Assembly: GCA_008921705.1 (NCBI GenBank) | Contig: VFFE01007624.1 | Coordinates: 804,934 to 868,933, forward strand | Direction of reading: 5' to 3' | Length of the DNA: 64,000 nucleotides | From: Burhinus oedicnemus | Taxonomy: Eukaryota > Chordata > Aves > Charadriiformes > Burhinidae | Shown: positions 12,001-23,178 of the stretch, piece after piece | Numbering within the stretch: the stretch's first letter is position 1 | How the letters are laid out: each line of letters starts with the position of its first letter | The notes under the pieces: generated by a model | What the model was told of the DNA's origin: nothing | What the model saw: the letters and a program-made list of their open reading frames with translations, nothing else | Databases searched by the model: none | Position numbers and translations under genes: made by a program

Positions 12001-14711
12001 TTGTGAAATGTACACAGATGGGGCTTTTATTTAGCCAGAGCTGTGTAGAGCCAAATGTTGACAAAAAAGGGGTTAATATTCATAAACAGAGTGATTAGGT
12101 TCCTAGTATTTTTCTTGTAAGCCAGACTCCTTAGGGCTATAAGCAACAGCTTGAAAACTTGGCTGTGTGTCGTAAGATGCCCCTAATCCAAGGGCTAAAA
12201 CTGAAATGCAGTGTAATTGGATTTAAGTGCTTCCACACTTGCAGTTACGTGTTTTCTCATAATTCACATAACTGGCTTTATTGGCTGAAAATTTGTAAAT
12301 AATTAGAAAAATTCAAGCAGTGATCATACCAGGTCGAGGCACAGTCTGAACTCACAGCATACTTCTTAAAATGAAAGTAAAAATTGCTGGATTTTTCTGT
12401 ACTTCCTTCAGGATCCTTTAGGATTTCTGCTTTACTGCCTTATTCTCACCTTTAACAGCCAGCATATTAGTAATAAACTAATAATCAGAGGAGACTTGGT
12501 CATGATTCCTCCAGGAATTCACCAGATATTTATAAGCACTTTCCAAATAATGTTGTGATGAGGACGGTATAAATACATACTGACAGCTCTACGAGCCCTC
12601 ACCACATGTCTGAGTATTTTCATTTCAGAAACTTAAACCTCCTGTCTTGCTTGGTATCAGGGTATAGAATGTGAAACTCATCTGGTACCAGCTTAATGTA
12701 TGTAGATGCCATAGCACAGACTTTAACTCATCCCTAGAAAAGCTTTACCCGAGGCTTCCTTGCATCACTTGCCACTTTTACTGTAGCACCTCTGCCTGCT
12801 GCAGTTCCAGCAGGGCAGCTCGCTCCTCAGCCTTGGCAGGTTTAGTTTTCCTATTGTTACCCCTTTCTGCAAGCACATGTCACAGAATCTTAAAATGGTC
12901 AGAGTTGGAATGGACCTTAAAGATCATCCAGTGAAAATGTCACACGGCTCACTTGTGGTGTATGGGAAGGGAAAAGTTGAAACCTTCATTCTTCTGCTTC
13001 TCTGAAGATTGTCATTAAATGGTGATCTTTGGGGATTTTCTAAATGCCTCAAACCTAATGACGTGTCATCCCTTGCATTCTTGCTGCTGCCTTTACAGAG
13101 TGGAAAGTCCAGGTGAATTCTGCAACACCCTCATCATTTCAACAAATAATTTCATTGCAGGATAACACTAAGAAAGTATTTTTCATCCATGATTAGTGCA
13201 CCAATTCCTATCCAGGTTATTGGGGTTAGCAAGGAAGTTTGAAGATACTGCCCACTTCCTTAGCATTTCTAATTGCAAGGTGAGTGCTCTAAGGCTGAAA
13301 CACCTGATTTCCTCATTGAGATTCATTTTAATACGTGTCTTAAGTGTCTAGAAGTTGTCACTATAGGTGTCGTTGGTCCAATGGCTTAGATAAACAATTT
13401 TTGGTGTCTCGGCTCTATTGCTAGCAGAGGGATGTGCTTTTCTGAAGTCACTGCTCTAGCAGATATGTATGATTTCTGTGATTGCGTATGATGGAGACCA
13501 AAGGCCGTGAACAGTCCCACCCCAAGAAGTGATTTGTCAGAGCAGGCACACTTTAAGAAGAAAATGTTTTGTTCACCCCTGTGCGGGAATGTGTGAGATC
13601 AGACATAGGTGCTGTCCTGCCTCATGCACAGTTTTCAGAAATGCCAGCCATTTTTTTTTTTTTCAAATTTTTAAAATCTTTCTTACCAGTGACCACGTCA
13701 CAGGCAGAAGGATTCCAAGTGGGATTTTAGAGTCTGGCCTGAACTTTACATTCAAGCAGCTGGAAGAAATCATGGTTTTGGTTTACACGCTGGGAACGCT
13801 GCTTTGGTGACTGCTAGAGGGAAGAATGACACGGGGCATCTTGCTGCTACTACAATGAGCATTTTGAAATGCTTAGAGATAGCAGATTACAGTTTTTTCT
13901 AGTTGCGGCTGTCAATTATGTCTGACAGAGTTCAGCTTCCTAGAAGATCTCTGTTATTTGCCTTTTTCAAAGGCCAGTCTCACTGGAGTAAAAGGTGCTG
14001 CTTGCTGCTCTGCTGTCTTGAAAACTGCCTGTCGTTTTGGTGCCTTTCTGCCAGTTAGGCTTGTTTGAAAGTCAGTTTCCAGCTGTGGGTGTGGAGCCCT
14101 AGAAAATGTGGACTTCTAGCTCTCCTGAAAAACCTATCCCTTAGGTCCATAAAGCAAATCAGCCATAGCGGGGGTATTTTTCCTAATCCACAGATAGAGA
14201 AACTTTCAGACAAGATTCATTGATCACACCAAGAAATCAATATTCAGTGCTCATCAAGGGCCAATACCTTCCATGCCGGTATCATCAGGCAAGCGATCCC
14301 ATTGCAGTCGGTGGGACTGCTTGCACTGTGAGGGAATCAGTCAACACTACAGAAACAGATTTGTCTGCCTGCCTGCTGTGAATCCGTCCTCTCTAAAACT
14401 CAGGGAAACTTCTAACAGAATCCCACAATAAAGCAAGCCATACTTAGATTGTTTAAGAACACTCAGAAGTGCACTGGCTGAAGATGCCATCTTTAATTAC
14501 CCAGTGTAAGAGCTGAGGCAGAGACCTTTGAACATCCCCACTTCGCTCTCTCACACCCGCATATTTATATCTGAACCTCTTACCCTGTCACAATTTCAAA
14601 TGGTGGCAGGTCTTCCCGCTTCAACTTCTTCTTCTTTTTTTCCTCGCCCTCTTCGGCGTTGTCAGGTTCACCATTCTGGGTGTTGCTGGGCTCCTCCTGC
14701 TTTTCTGCCAT
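6077..14711 (-). CDS. APOBEC2: C-to-U editing enzyme APOBEC2 (muscle APOBEC family protein), two coding exons
   Basis: Coding exon 1 is 14711-14584 and exon 2 is 6617-6077, joined in phase 2 (donor GTAAGA, acceptor CTCTATAG), giving 222 aa against 224 in human. The first ATG opens MAEKQEEPSNTQNGEPDN. A charged N-terminus with a run of five lysines (25-29) leads into the conserved LPPFEIVTGERLP segment. The zinc deaminase signature is intact: His95-Ala-Glu97 and Cys125-x-x-Cys128 in SSSPCVTC. The C-terminal half (WEEPEMQ, LRIMKPQDFEYVWQNFVEQEE) closely matches human APOBEC2. The family has the cytidine deaminase fold and APOBEC2 is expressed in heart and skeletal muscle, but robust deaminase activity has not been shown for it. 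The gene is tail-to-tail with OARD1 and next to TSPO2, as in human 6p21. A muscle-type CArG/MEF2-like site lies ~145 bp upstream of the ATG. Confidence 0.96.
11295..11465. repeat. Copy 1 of an intronic CR1-linked repeat
   Basis: The segment 11344-11465 matches 12939-13059 with about 11 substitutions and one single-base indel in 122 bases (roughly 90 percent identity by eye). The left part (11295-11343) begins TGTCACA and keeps a decayed CR1-like stretch (CTTAATAATCACCTGCTCCA), shorter than in copy 2. Confidence 0.75.
12878..13059. repeat. Copy 2 of the intronic repeat, fused to an antisense CR1 end
   Basis: It starts TGTCACAGAATCTTAAAATG and continues through a CR1 3'-end sequence read in antisense (GTTGGAATGGACCTTAAAG, 12904-12922), then runs directly into the 121-base block shared with copy 1. 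The two copies have the same orientation and begin ~1.6 kb apart, which suggests a local duplication or a chimeric element. Confidence 0.75.
14294..14345. repeat. Possible ancient amniote interspersed repeat
   Basis: The stretch around CCCATTGCAGTCGGTGGGAC resembles old palindromic repeats with a core like CCATTGAAGTCAATGGG that are common in bird, turtle and crocodile genomes. The match is from memory and imperfect. Confidence 0.4.
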
Positions 14712-14990
14712 CTTCTTGAGTATAGGGGTATTAAGTTATGGCCACTGGGAAAAAGAAAGAGCAATTTCCGAGAGCTCTAAGGGAGAGGACGCAGCAGAGG
14801 GAGGAGGGAAAAACAGAGCTGGGAGTTCCTGCGCTGGGCACAGTTGTCAGGAGCTAAATATGGAACAAAGCAGCAACGATAGAGGCTGGATGGGGTAGGA
14901 TGACCCAGGGCTCTCAGATGTCGCCTCCTTCCCTTGCTTTCTCTAGGTCTTTTTAACAACCCCTCTCACTCCCCTTTTAATTTAAAATTA
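14712..14990 (-). promoter_or_regulatory. APOBEC2: APOBEC2 5' untranslated region and proximal promoter region
   Basis: Upstream of the ATG on the gene strand lies CCATATTTAG (14863-14854). It is one mismatch from the SRF CArG box, and its other strand, CTAAATATGG, is one mismatch from MEF2. An E-box CAGTTG (14841-14846) is beside it. APOBEC2 is a muscle gene, so the pairing fits. No convincing TATA box was placed and the transcription start is unknown. Confidence 0.4.
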
Positions 14991-17900
14991 AGTGACGACT
15001 TCACTGTGGGCGGGTTAAGCAATGGATGGAAAATCCTGGAGGCACAAGTATCTATTTATCCATTAGTGTGACAGATAGCTGGCAAGGTGCAGAGCTGGCA
15101 GCTTCTCCATGTACCTTCTTTTGCCAGTTTATTATATTGCTGACCTTGAAGAACCACTGTTTTGTCTTGGGCAAGAAGGGAAAGAGGCAGTCCCCATTTG
15201 GCTTGCTGAAAAATCCCCGTTGTTGGTGGATTTGGCCTCATGGGCCACCTGGAGCATCACAGCAGGAGTGCTCAGAGGAGCAGGAGACCTGCCTTGCCTT
15301 CCACCCTGCTCGTCCATGCAGGGACAATGAAACCAGGAGCTGAACAGGGGGGAAATGTGGCTTGTTGAAGTTGATGTCAGATCGTACTGGTGTAAATGCA
15401 AGCCAGAACCTTCTCCCAAATGTTTTAAAGTCAGCCTTATAATTCACAGTGGGGCAGTGTTTCTAGTGCAGGGCAATTCGTAGTGTGTGTGCTCAGCATC
15501 TGCCCATTGTTTTGTGTTTTTTCTCTCTGTTTGAATGTTTCTCTCTGTGTGAATGTTTGAAAAGTGCCCAGCATACTGGGAGCGGTAACATTGCTGGGTA
15601 AGAGTAAGCAGTTGAAAACTGCCGGGCTTACTAATTCTTGCAGTATTTCTCTCTTTGTTTCCCCTTTGGTGCCGCAGAGGATGTAGATGTTGAGTGGGGG
15701 ATTGCACTGGAGCCAAAGAATCGTGGAGGCGCGATGAGAAGCGCGGCGTGTGGGGTTACGCAGTGGGAGCTGGGAGCGGTGTCAGCAGTGTGCGAGGACA
15801 GAGTGCTGGAGACATTCTGGTAAGGGACTTAACTGGGATTCGCCTGAACGGGCGTGGGTGTTGGAATCTGCCTTTCATGCAAAGAGCAATGAGAGGGACT
15901 ATAAAGATTTTATTGACACGAGTTTGGGATGTTTGGTTTGCTCGGCAGTGTATCGGGCAGGTTTCCTGAAGAGGCTGTGGTAACTTAGAAGGATGCTCGG
16001 GGGTAACGTAGCTTTCACATGAGCTCTAGAAAGAGTTTTATATGTTCGGGTTGGGGGTGTTGTCTCTTTTTTTTTTTCCTTCAGGATTATGTGAAATTCT
16101 TCCAGTTTCTCACTCTAAATTTAAATAATTTGAAGTTTGTATAAATCCCATGTGAGCCAAGCCTAATGAAAACCTGAGTGAGATTTTTCTCAGAGACTAA
16201 TCCTGCTATGCCATGAGGGTGAAAGTAAATGGAAAATGTGTAGCTGTGCAGAACTCACGTTGTAGCCAAAGCATATTGGAAATCCAGTCTCCAGTACCTT
16301 GGATTCTGTGCTTAGTTCAGAACCCACCGTCATCAAAATTCGGATAAACATGAAATACTAAGCTATATTTGATTGAGTATTCAGTCTGTACTTAGTGGAA
16401 AACCTGCTCTTAGTCTGAGGAGGATAAACTGTATTCTTTAGAAATCAAATAGGTGTGAATACCTGCTTTCAGGCCAAACTCAGTCTTTGTGATACTGTTG
16501 TAGTCAGCTCTTTAGTAGACTTTAGAGGGGTCTGCACTATTGCAACGTGAAATAAATGATCTGGCCGATGGCATATGTTTGTTATCATAGACAATAAATA
16601 ATACATGATTATAGATAATTGATTCTGGCTACTCTTTCAAGCCCCCTTGCTAACACCAGCCTGCCTTTCTGTGCTACAATATCCTTTGTAGCTTTTCATT
16701 AGTAACACCGTTGAAATGCAGGCATTCTGGGGTCAGAATACCCCCCCTTTTACTCCCGCACTGTTTGCTAGCAATGAGAAGTTGTTTATTTGGTGACTGA
16801 CACAGCTGGCATGGAGAGTATTGTGACAACAGTGCAATCAAGGATTTGACAAGTTCCAAGACATCCTATCTATGGAACATACATCTTTCATTTTCATGGT
16901 GCAGAATTTTATTTATTTTTAAGCTTAAAATACTTTCCTGGTGGGCAGGTGTAGTGTTTTTCCTCTTGCATGGTAACTATGCTCAAATTCCAACTCCCCT
17001 GTCCAATTACTCTCACCTTTGACATTTCAGGCAGTGTTTTTGGGGATGAGAATCCTCTCTTAATGAGTGACAGCTTGTTTCCTTCTTACCCTTATACTTT
17101 AAAGAAGCATTCCAGCCCCTCTTCAGTCCCTCTGACACACTTTTCTTTATTTTTGGAAGCTCTTGCTGGCTAGGGTCCCCTCTTTCCTGCAGCCTTTAGC
17201 TTTCACTGGCCTGGCCCCTCTGCAGGGCTCAGGGCTGAGCTCTAATCTAATCTTGGGAATGCGGCACTGAGACTCTCCCTCTATTCCCCAGCTGCTTCAC
17301 AGCTCCATCTAGGGCAGTGCACTAAATAGTCATCAGCCACCCTCCTGCGGCGTCTGCCTGCACCAAAAATATAAAGGGATGCCACCGAGTTGCTGTCAAT
17401 CTGACATTTTGCATTAGAGCCATAGGAATGAAAGCTTTGCTCAGTTTTGTTTGGTTGTTTTTTCAGTGACCCTAGCTCCCCCGAAGTGCGCGCCGGTGTG
17501 TGTGCGTGGGCCTAATGACTGAAGCCAGTGATGGAAATTTTTTTTCGTCAGCTAATTCAGAGACGGAGCTGGGGCAGGGGTGCTGAGAGGTGCCAGGGAT
17601 GCGGCTAGCCTTATGTAGGGATCTCCCAACGGCGCTTCAGTTAACTAAAATCATTGCGCTCGCCAACCAGCATTTTTATTGAGCCTTCCATCCACCCTGC
17701 CCCTCTCCCCACTGATTTAATGGTTTATTTAGTTGACTTATGAATTTCATTCTGCTGGGAGAGCCCTGCACAGCGGGATCGCTGTTCGGCCACAGAAGAG
17801 GCACAAGAGATCCGCACGCACGCCAGCTCTCGCACAGGGAGAATGAGAATCAGCCCCATGCCTCTCCCCAGTCCCTCTCCCCACGGCAAGGGCTAAACCG

Positions 17901-20900
17901 AGCGGGTTTCCAGCGGAGCCCTGTGGCCTCTTGCCGTACCCAGCGCCCTGGATGCAGCCGGTGGGTGCGGACTCTTCCCTCATAGGTAATCCTCTCCAGC
18001 AGCTGCGCCTTGTACCGGGGTGGTGGGGGAAAACCCGCTTTCCGTCCCGTGACAGATGTGTCCCGCAACATCTGGCAGTCTGTCTCCCTCTCTTTTAAAA
18101 GGTCTGGCTTCACTGCGTCTGGGCATCGAGGCCAGAATGCCTGAACAGAGCCAGATGAAGTAATGGCGAGGAGGAGACCTCAAAGACACCAAACCTGCAG
18201 TAGGATTTGAAGAGCTGTCTGCGAGGGAATGCTGCCAGCAGAGGCGACAGCTAGCAAGGCGAGGCTAAGGTAACAACCTGGTCTGGGAGAAGCTTTCTGG
18301 CCTTGCTGGAGTATTGGATGTGAAGGTCTGATCCTGCATCCATCCAAGTCCAGAAGAGTTTCTCCACTGACTTTAGAGGCATCTCTGAACAATTTGATGA
18401 CATTCTTCCCATCTTAAACAAGTATCTCACGTAGACCCTGTCTCCCAGGCAGGTTTTCTGCTGTTCCCCTAACTGCAGCAGGAGTTCCTTTCCTGAAATT
18501 AAAATGCTGTAACAATTTCCTGATCACAAAGGGGCAGTAGAAGAGACCTGGCTGCAAAAGTGATTGCCAGGGAAAGGAGGATTTTATCGCATTCTTGGGC
18601 TGGAGGAACATTTTTGGATAGATGTGAGAGTGAAATAAGACACTGGCTGCGTGAGTCATGGCTCAGACGTGCTCTCTATTCCAAGGGGACAGCTGGTGGC
18701 ACTAACAAAACATCTCCCTAGATACATTGTCTGGCAGCAGTCCCCATCCTGCTTTTTTCCAGCTGTAACTACCGTTACGTGATAAATAAATAAACACTCT
18801 GACAGTGATGTGCAGAGGCAGCTTTCCTTCCCTCAGCCCCTGTAGGCTCTCACCTGTCCCTCTCCTCCCGGTGGTGGATCACAATGCCAAGATTTAAAAG
18901 AAGGGGCAGGGAACACCGGTGTCGGCTGCTGCAGGGTTCAAGCTGGAGGGTGCCCACGTCCCTCTGTGCGGGGTGGCAGCTCCTCGTGAAACCACACAAG
19001 AGCTGACACGAGCAGTGGTGCAGGCAGAGATAAGGTGGGCAAGGAGGTGAGAGCATCGCTTATCTTCTCCCTGGCCCGTGGTCCCCAACCCTCGCACACC
19101 CGTTACCACCCTCCCGTGGAGCTGGGAAGGCATCAGTGAATTCAAAGCCCAACTGGAAGTTCGTGACCGCTCCAAGCAGCGCAACCTCCTTCCTGCTGGG
19201 TTTCTGCTGCAGTTTTACTGGGGGCGGTTCAAGGGGAAGCTCAGCCCCAGCCATGCTCTAGGTGCTCAAAGTCACAGGAACTTATATTCTGCTAACGAAG
19301 GGCCGGTGGGGAGAGCTGCTGGTCCATAGTCAGCTCTCCAAAGTTCATGTGCACACAGCAGCAAATCCCCTCTAACATTTGACTCTATATTTTAACATAG
19401 CTCCAGACATCAGCAAATCAATTAAAGTTCCTTACTACTGAAGCTTTCTGGAACAGCTGGTGAATTATTGAATGAGACAAGGCTTAGGAAAAGAGGCTGG
19501 ACTGAAAGGCAAAAAGATTTTGTTTATGTACAAATATTGTGTATCCAGCAGCCGGGGCATGTGCCCTTTGGGCCAAGATCAAGTGTAACGATCAGTTTAA
19601 TATCAAACACGTCTTTCTGGAAAGACTGGCTGAAGTTCGAAGAGAGGGATCATCGTTAGACATGGTGATCTGAGAGGTGGATCTTCTCTCTAAATGCCAT
19701 GACCCCGTGAGAGCTGTCACGAATGCACGGCCTTTGTCTGAGTCACTGCTTGAATCATGTAGACCGCGACGTGTCCCGTCGTGGGTTATGAATGTTCCTG
19801 CCGCTGGGTGGGACATGGGATCCATTCCATAAGCTAATTGGGAAGGGGGGGGCTGGAGCTGGACCGCTCAGGTGATGCAGCCTGCCTGCTGCCTGGTTAA
19901 TGCTGGCATAAGCAAAACTTCCCAGGGCTCCTTCTGGATCCCCTGAGAAAAAGGGTCCATCGGGAAGATGCTGTATGGCAGGGAGGAGAGCTCATACAAG
20001 TGAAATCCCCTTTCTCACTCAAGAGGCAAAATTCCACTGATTTTAGCAAGCCAGGTTCCTAACTGTGCTGTGGATTTCTAGCACCTCTCTGTTTTGTTTT
20101 TTTTTTTTTTTTCTCTTCCCTTTAGTGGGTTTGTAAGACCGGGCCGGGTCCAGGCAAGGGCTGCACAGCCACATGCTGCTTCCAGCCGTTGCGTGACCAG
20201 GAGCAGAAGCCCCGTTCCGCAGCAGTAACGGGAACCAGGGTCCCTCTAGATTCACCAGGGCAGAGGCTGATTCTGGTCTACGCTGCACAATATAACTAAG
20301 ATGTTTTCTGGATAGCTGAATTTGAAATGTCATTAAAGTTATTTTTATGCGGAGTTTTAGTGTATCTGTTCAAATAGCAAATATACTAAATGATGCTTTA
20401 AATATTAATACAAGAGGTTGCTTTGCTGAATTTAACTTTTTCAATTGATTATGTGTATTACATGTAGGAACATTTGCTATTTTTGCTGCCTGCAAGAAAA
20501 TGCAAGTAGCAAAGAAAAGCTATTGGTGCACTTACAGGGGGACTGGAAGGAAGAGGAACTGAAAGGAAGGGGAGAAGTCAGCGAGTCACAGCACTTGGGA
20601 AAATGGGGAGGGCAAACATGAAAAGATCAAGAAAATCTATTACTCTTAATTCCAGATTTTCCTTTACCTGCAGAAAAAAATGGGAAGAAGGGGAAAGAGG
20701 ACTAATTGATGAAAGCTGATCAAATATGTATCCATATATTTATATTTGGAAAAGTTATTAAAATGTTGCGGGTTTGAACCAGATCTAGAGTCACTTACCA
20801 ACTTAAATGTGATTTAAATAATACTTTTCCCCTCTCCAAAAGCAGAGATCCCTGTAAAGACTTGCTTTATCCCTCCTGGCCTCACTAGATGGCTCTGCTC

Positions 20901-23070
20901 ATCGCTATTCCTGGTGACTTTGCCATGCTAACTAGGAAAGGACAGGCATAATGATGTTCAGGCGCCCTAAATCATTCTTAACTCCACTGAATTGAATCTC
21001 CGGCCCAGATATTAGCTTCTTTTTAGAAAGAAATAATTTAAGTCTTCCGGTCCTTTGGCATGTGGCTTTCTGGAAGACACAGAGGCATTACTGTAAATAA
21101 GCTCAGTGGTAACACAGTTATACAAAGCCCGGAAATATATAGGATTTTTTTTTTCTTTTTAAAGTAGCTCATGATCTTTCTAGTGCTGCTGCAGTGCTTG
21201 TGCTTTATAGTCCTACTCCTGGTTACAGCCACATCTATTCAAAGGCTTGTTCTTATGCAGCTTTTACTTGGGAGATTACAGCAATATGCTTGCAGCAGCA
21301 GTCCTGTATAAAGATGTCCTGTAGCTAGAAGGGAAAAAATAATGGATGGGATCAAAATGACAGAACAAGATGTATGACCAAATTTTAAAAAGGCACTACG
21401 AATTTCAAGTGCTTTCAGCTACCCGTATTTGTTTCTCTTGGCCCCAGCTTTCAGTCATGCTGAGCACCCAGCTCTGCCGTTCGCTTGAGCTGGACCCAGG
21501 AACATTCAGCATCGCTAAAAATCTGGCTTGACGTGACTCGGGAAGGACCCCAAACCCGAGGATTGGCTTCCTTACCTTGAAGCTGTGGGTGAAGCACAAT
21601 GGAGGACCCTGTCATGGGGATCCATCCCCAAGTGAGTGTGTCTCTGCTGCGCAGGGGCTCCAGCTGAAGGAACCTTTGGGACCTTTAGGCCTGAAACCCA
21701 CACAGCCCACTTACTCCTACCGTGCGCCCGGGAATAGGTCTGGCCACCGGAGCCCCGCAGAGCCTTGCTGCCGATCCCCTTCCCATTGGAGCCAGAGCAC
21801 AAGCTGTGGACTCCAGACGGGATCCCTTGAGCTTTTGCAAACCTAGTGCCAAACCAGTAAACCAACAATAACTTGGATTTATTTATTCTCCAAACAAAAG
21901 TGGCTTGTTTTTATTAAAAGCAAATACAATTTATTTTACACCCCCCAGCTAAGCCCTCCCACCCCCAACTTTGCAAGTATACCCACGCACCTTAATCTAC
22001 AGTCAGCTGCCAGGAAGAAGATTCACCTACCACTTTTCTTCACATACATTGCTTCTATCAATTAAAAAATAATAGTAAATATTCTCTGCAGAGACCAACA
22101 TCCAAGGTTCAGATTTATCAAAGGCAAGAGCCAGAATAAAGGATGGACAAGGTACGTGGTCCATGGATGTTTTGTGTCTGATTCTGTCATGCCTTGGTCC
22201 CATTTCTCTTGAACTACCTGTATTTAACCTTTCCTGATTCCTGATATTCAGGAATGGAGAGACTCTGGGATGAGATACCCGTACTACACCTGACTGACTT
22301 GGCACGGGGCTTTTTGCCGATCATGTCATTACAACCTTCAAGGCAGTGTGAGCAAGTTCTTAAATTTCACAAAGGCTCTTGTGTTTCTGTACTTAAAAAA
22401 AACATTTCAAGTATTTTTTTTCAAAGGCACTGATGTTCGGTTTTCTTTTCTGATGAGGAGTAGCACACAGAGGTGGAAGAGAGGAATTTCCTCTTGGGAG
22501 AAGCATTTGCATTCTAATCATTGCTGCTTTATCTTGGAGCATGAAACTCAAGAAGTGTGATACTCCGCAAATAGAAGTCAAAGTGCCCAGTCTCCTTTCA
22601 CGCGCAGAACAAGACAGATTACTGCTTGCTCAGTAGCTGGCAGATAAAAAGTTAATGGTATGAAGCACAAACCAGGTGATACATGAAAATTGAAGCAACA
22701 GCACAAATAGCAAAAAATCAAGTAAGTTCTTAACAATTGGTGTGCATGAGTGAAGGGCATTTTTGTTTGGTCCCAGAAGAGGAGGTGGGATTTACCACGC
22801 GTGTGACTGAATTCTGCTCTCTAGGGGAATGGTAGCAGTTGTGGAGGTATCCAGGATTGCTACTCTGAATTACGCTGGTATCTTGAGATCCTAATTTGGC
22901 TATTGACCCGATAGCATTAAGGTCACCATACAGCTGTAGCCCCAAACCTCAACAGTGCTGGAGAGAACAGTTCCCAGGTTAAGGATGCATGGTTACGTTA
23001 AAGGAGCACACAGGTGCATGGGGCAAACCTTTCTTTTACATGACCATGATGAAGATGAGAGGAGGAGGAG
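14991..23070. other. Region between APOBEC2 and TSPO2 without a recognised gene
   Basis: About 8 kb. Open frames are short, overlapping and unlike known proteins. Seen here: a tandem pair of 18-bp units (CTCTCTGTTTGAATGTTT at 15523-15540 and CTCTCTGTGTGAATGTTT at 15541-15558), a GATA/CACCC motif cluster near 19.05 kb, a T run near 20095-20112, and TTTATT-rich DNA at 21879-21935 that could be a distant 3' end for TSPO2. Confidence 0.5.
19028..19101. promoter_or_regulatory. Paired GATA sites with a CACCC box
   Basis: AGATAAG at 19028-19034 (+) and CTTATCT at 19059-19065 (GATA site on -) are inverted, 31 bp apart, followed by CACACCC at 19095-19101. GATA plus CACCC/KLF1 is the classic erythroid combination. 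TSPO2, an erythroid gene in mammals, ends ~4 kb away. The assignment is inference from motifs. Confidence 0.35.
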
Positions 23071-23090
23071 CAGGCATGTTCTCATGCCTG
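23071..23090. repeat. Perfect 8-bp inverted repeat with 4-base loop downstream of TSPO2
   Basis: CAGGCATG-TTCT-CATGCCTG, about 90 bases past the TSPO2 stop and so likely in its 3' UTR. Part of it (AGGCATGTTC, 23072-23081) is also a full p53 half-site, but the second CATG core is 9 rather than 10 bases away. Confidence 0.4.
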
Positions 23091-23178
23091 TCCCAAAAAC
23101 GAATCCCCCAAATTACGAGACCTTGGTTCACATCAGCATAGTTTAGTTTCACAAAATGCCTTCATTTCTGTCCTGCCC

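Larger units (their letters stand above)
6618..14583 (-). other. APOBEC2: Single coding-region intron of APOBEC2
   Basis: An ~8-kb intron. It contains the two copies of a CR1-linked repeat at 11295-11465 and 12878-13059, an old sauropsid repeat near 14294-14345, poly-C/poly-T runs at 10935-10958 and a T run near 13650. No other exon-like open frame with matching splice sites is seen. Confidence 0.7.
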
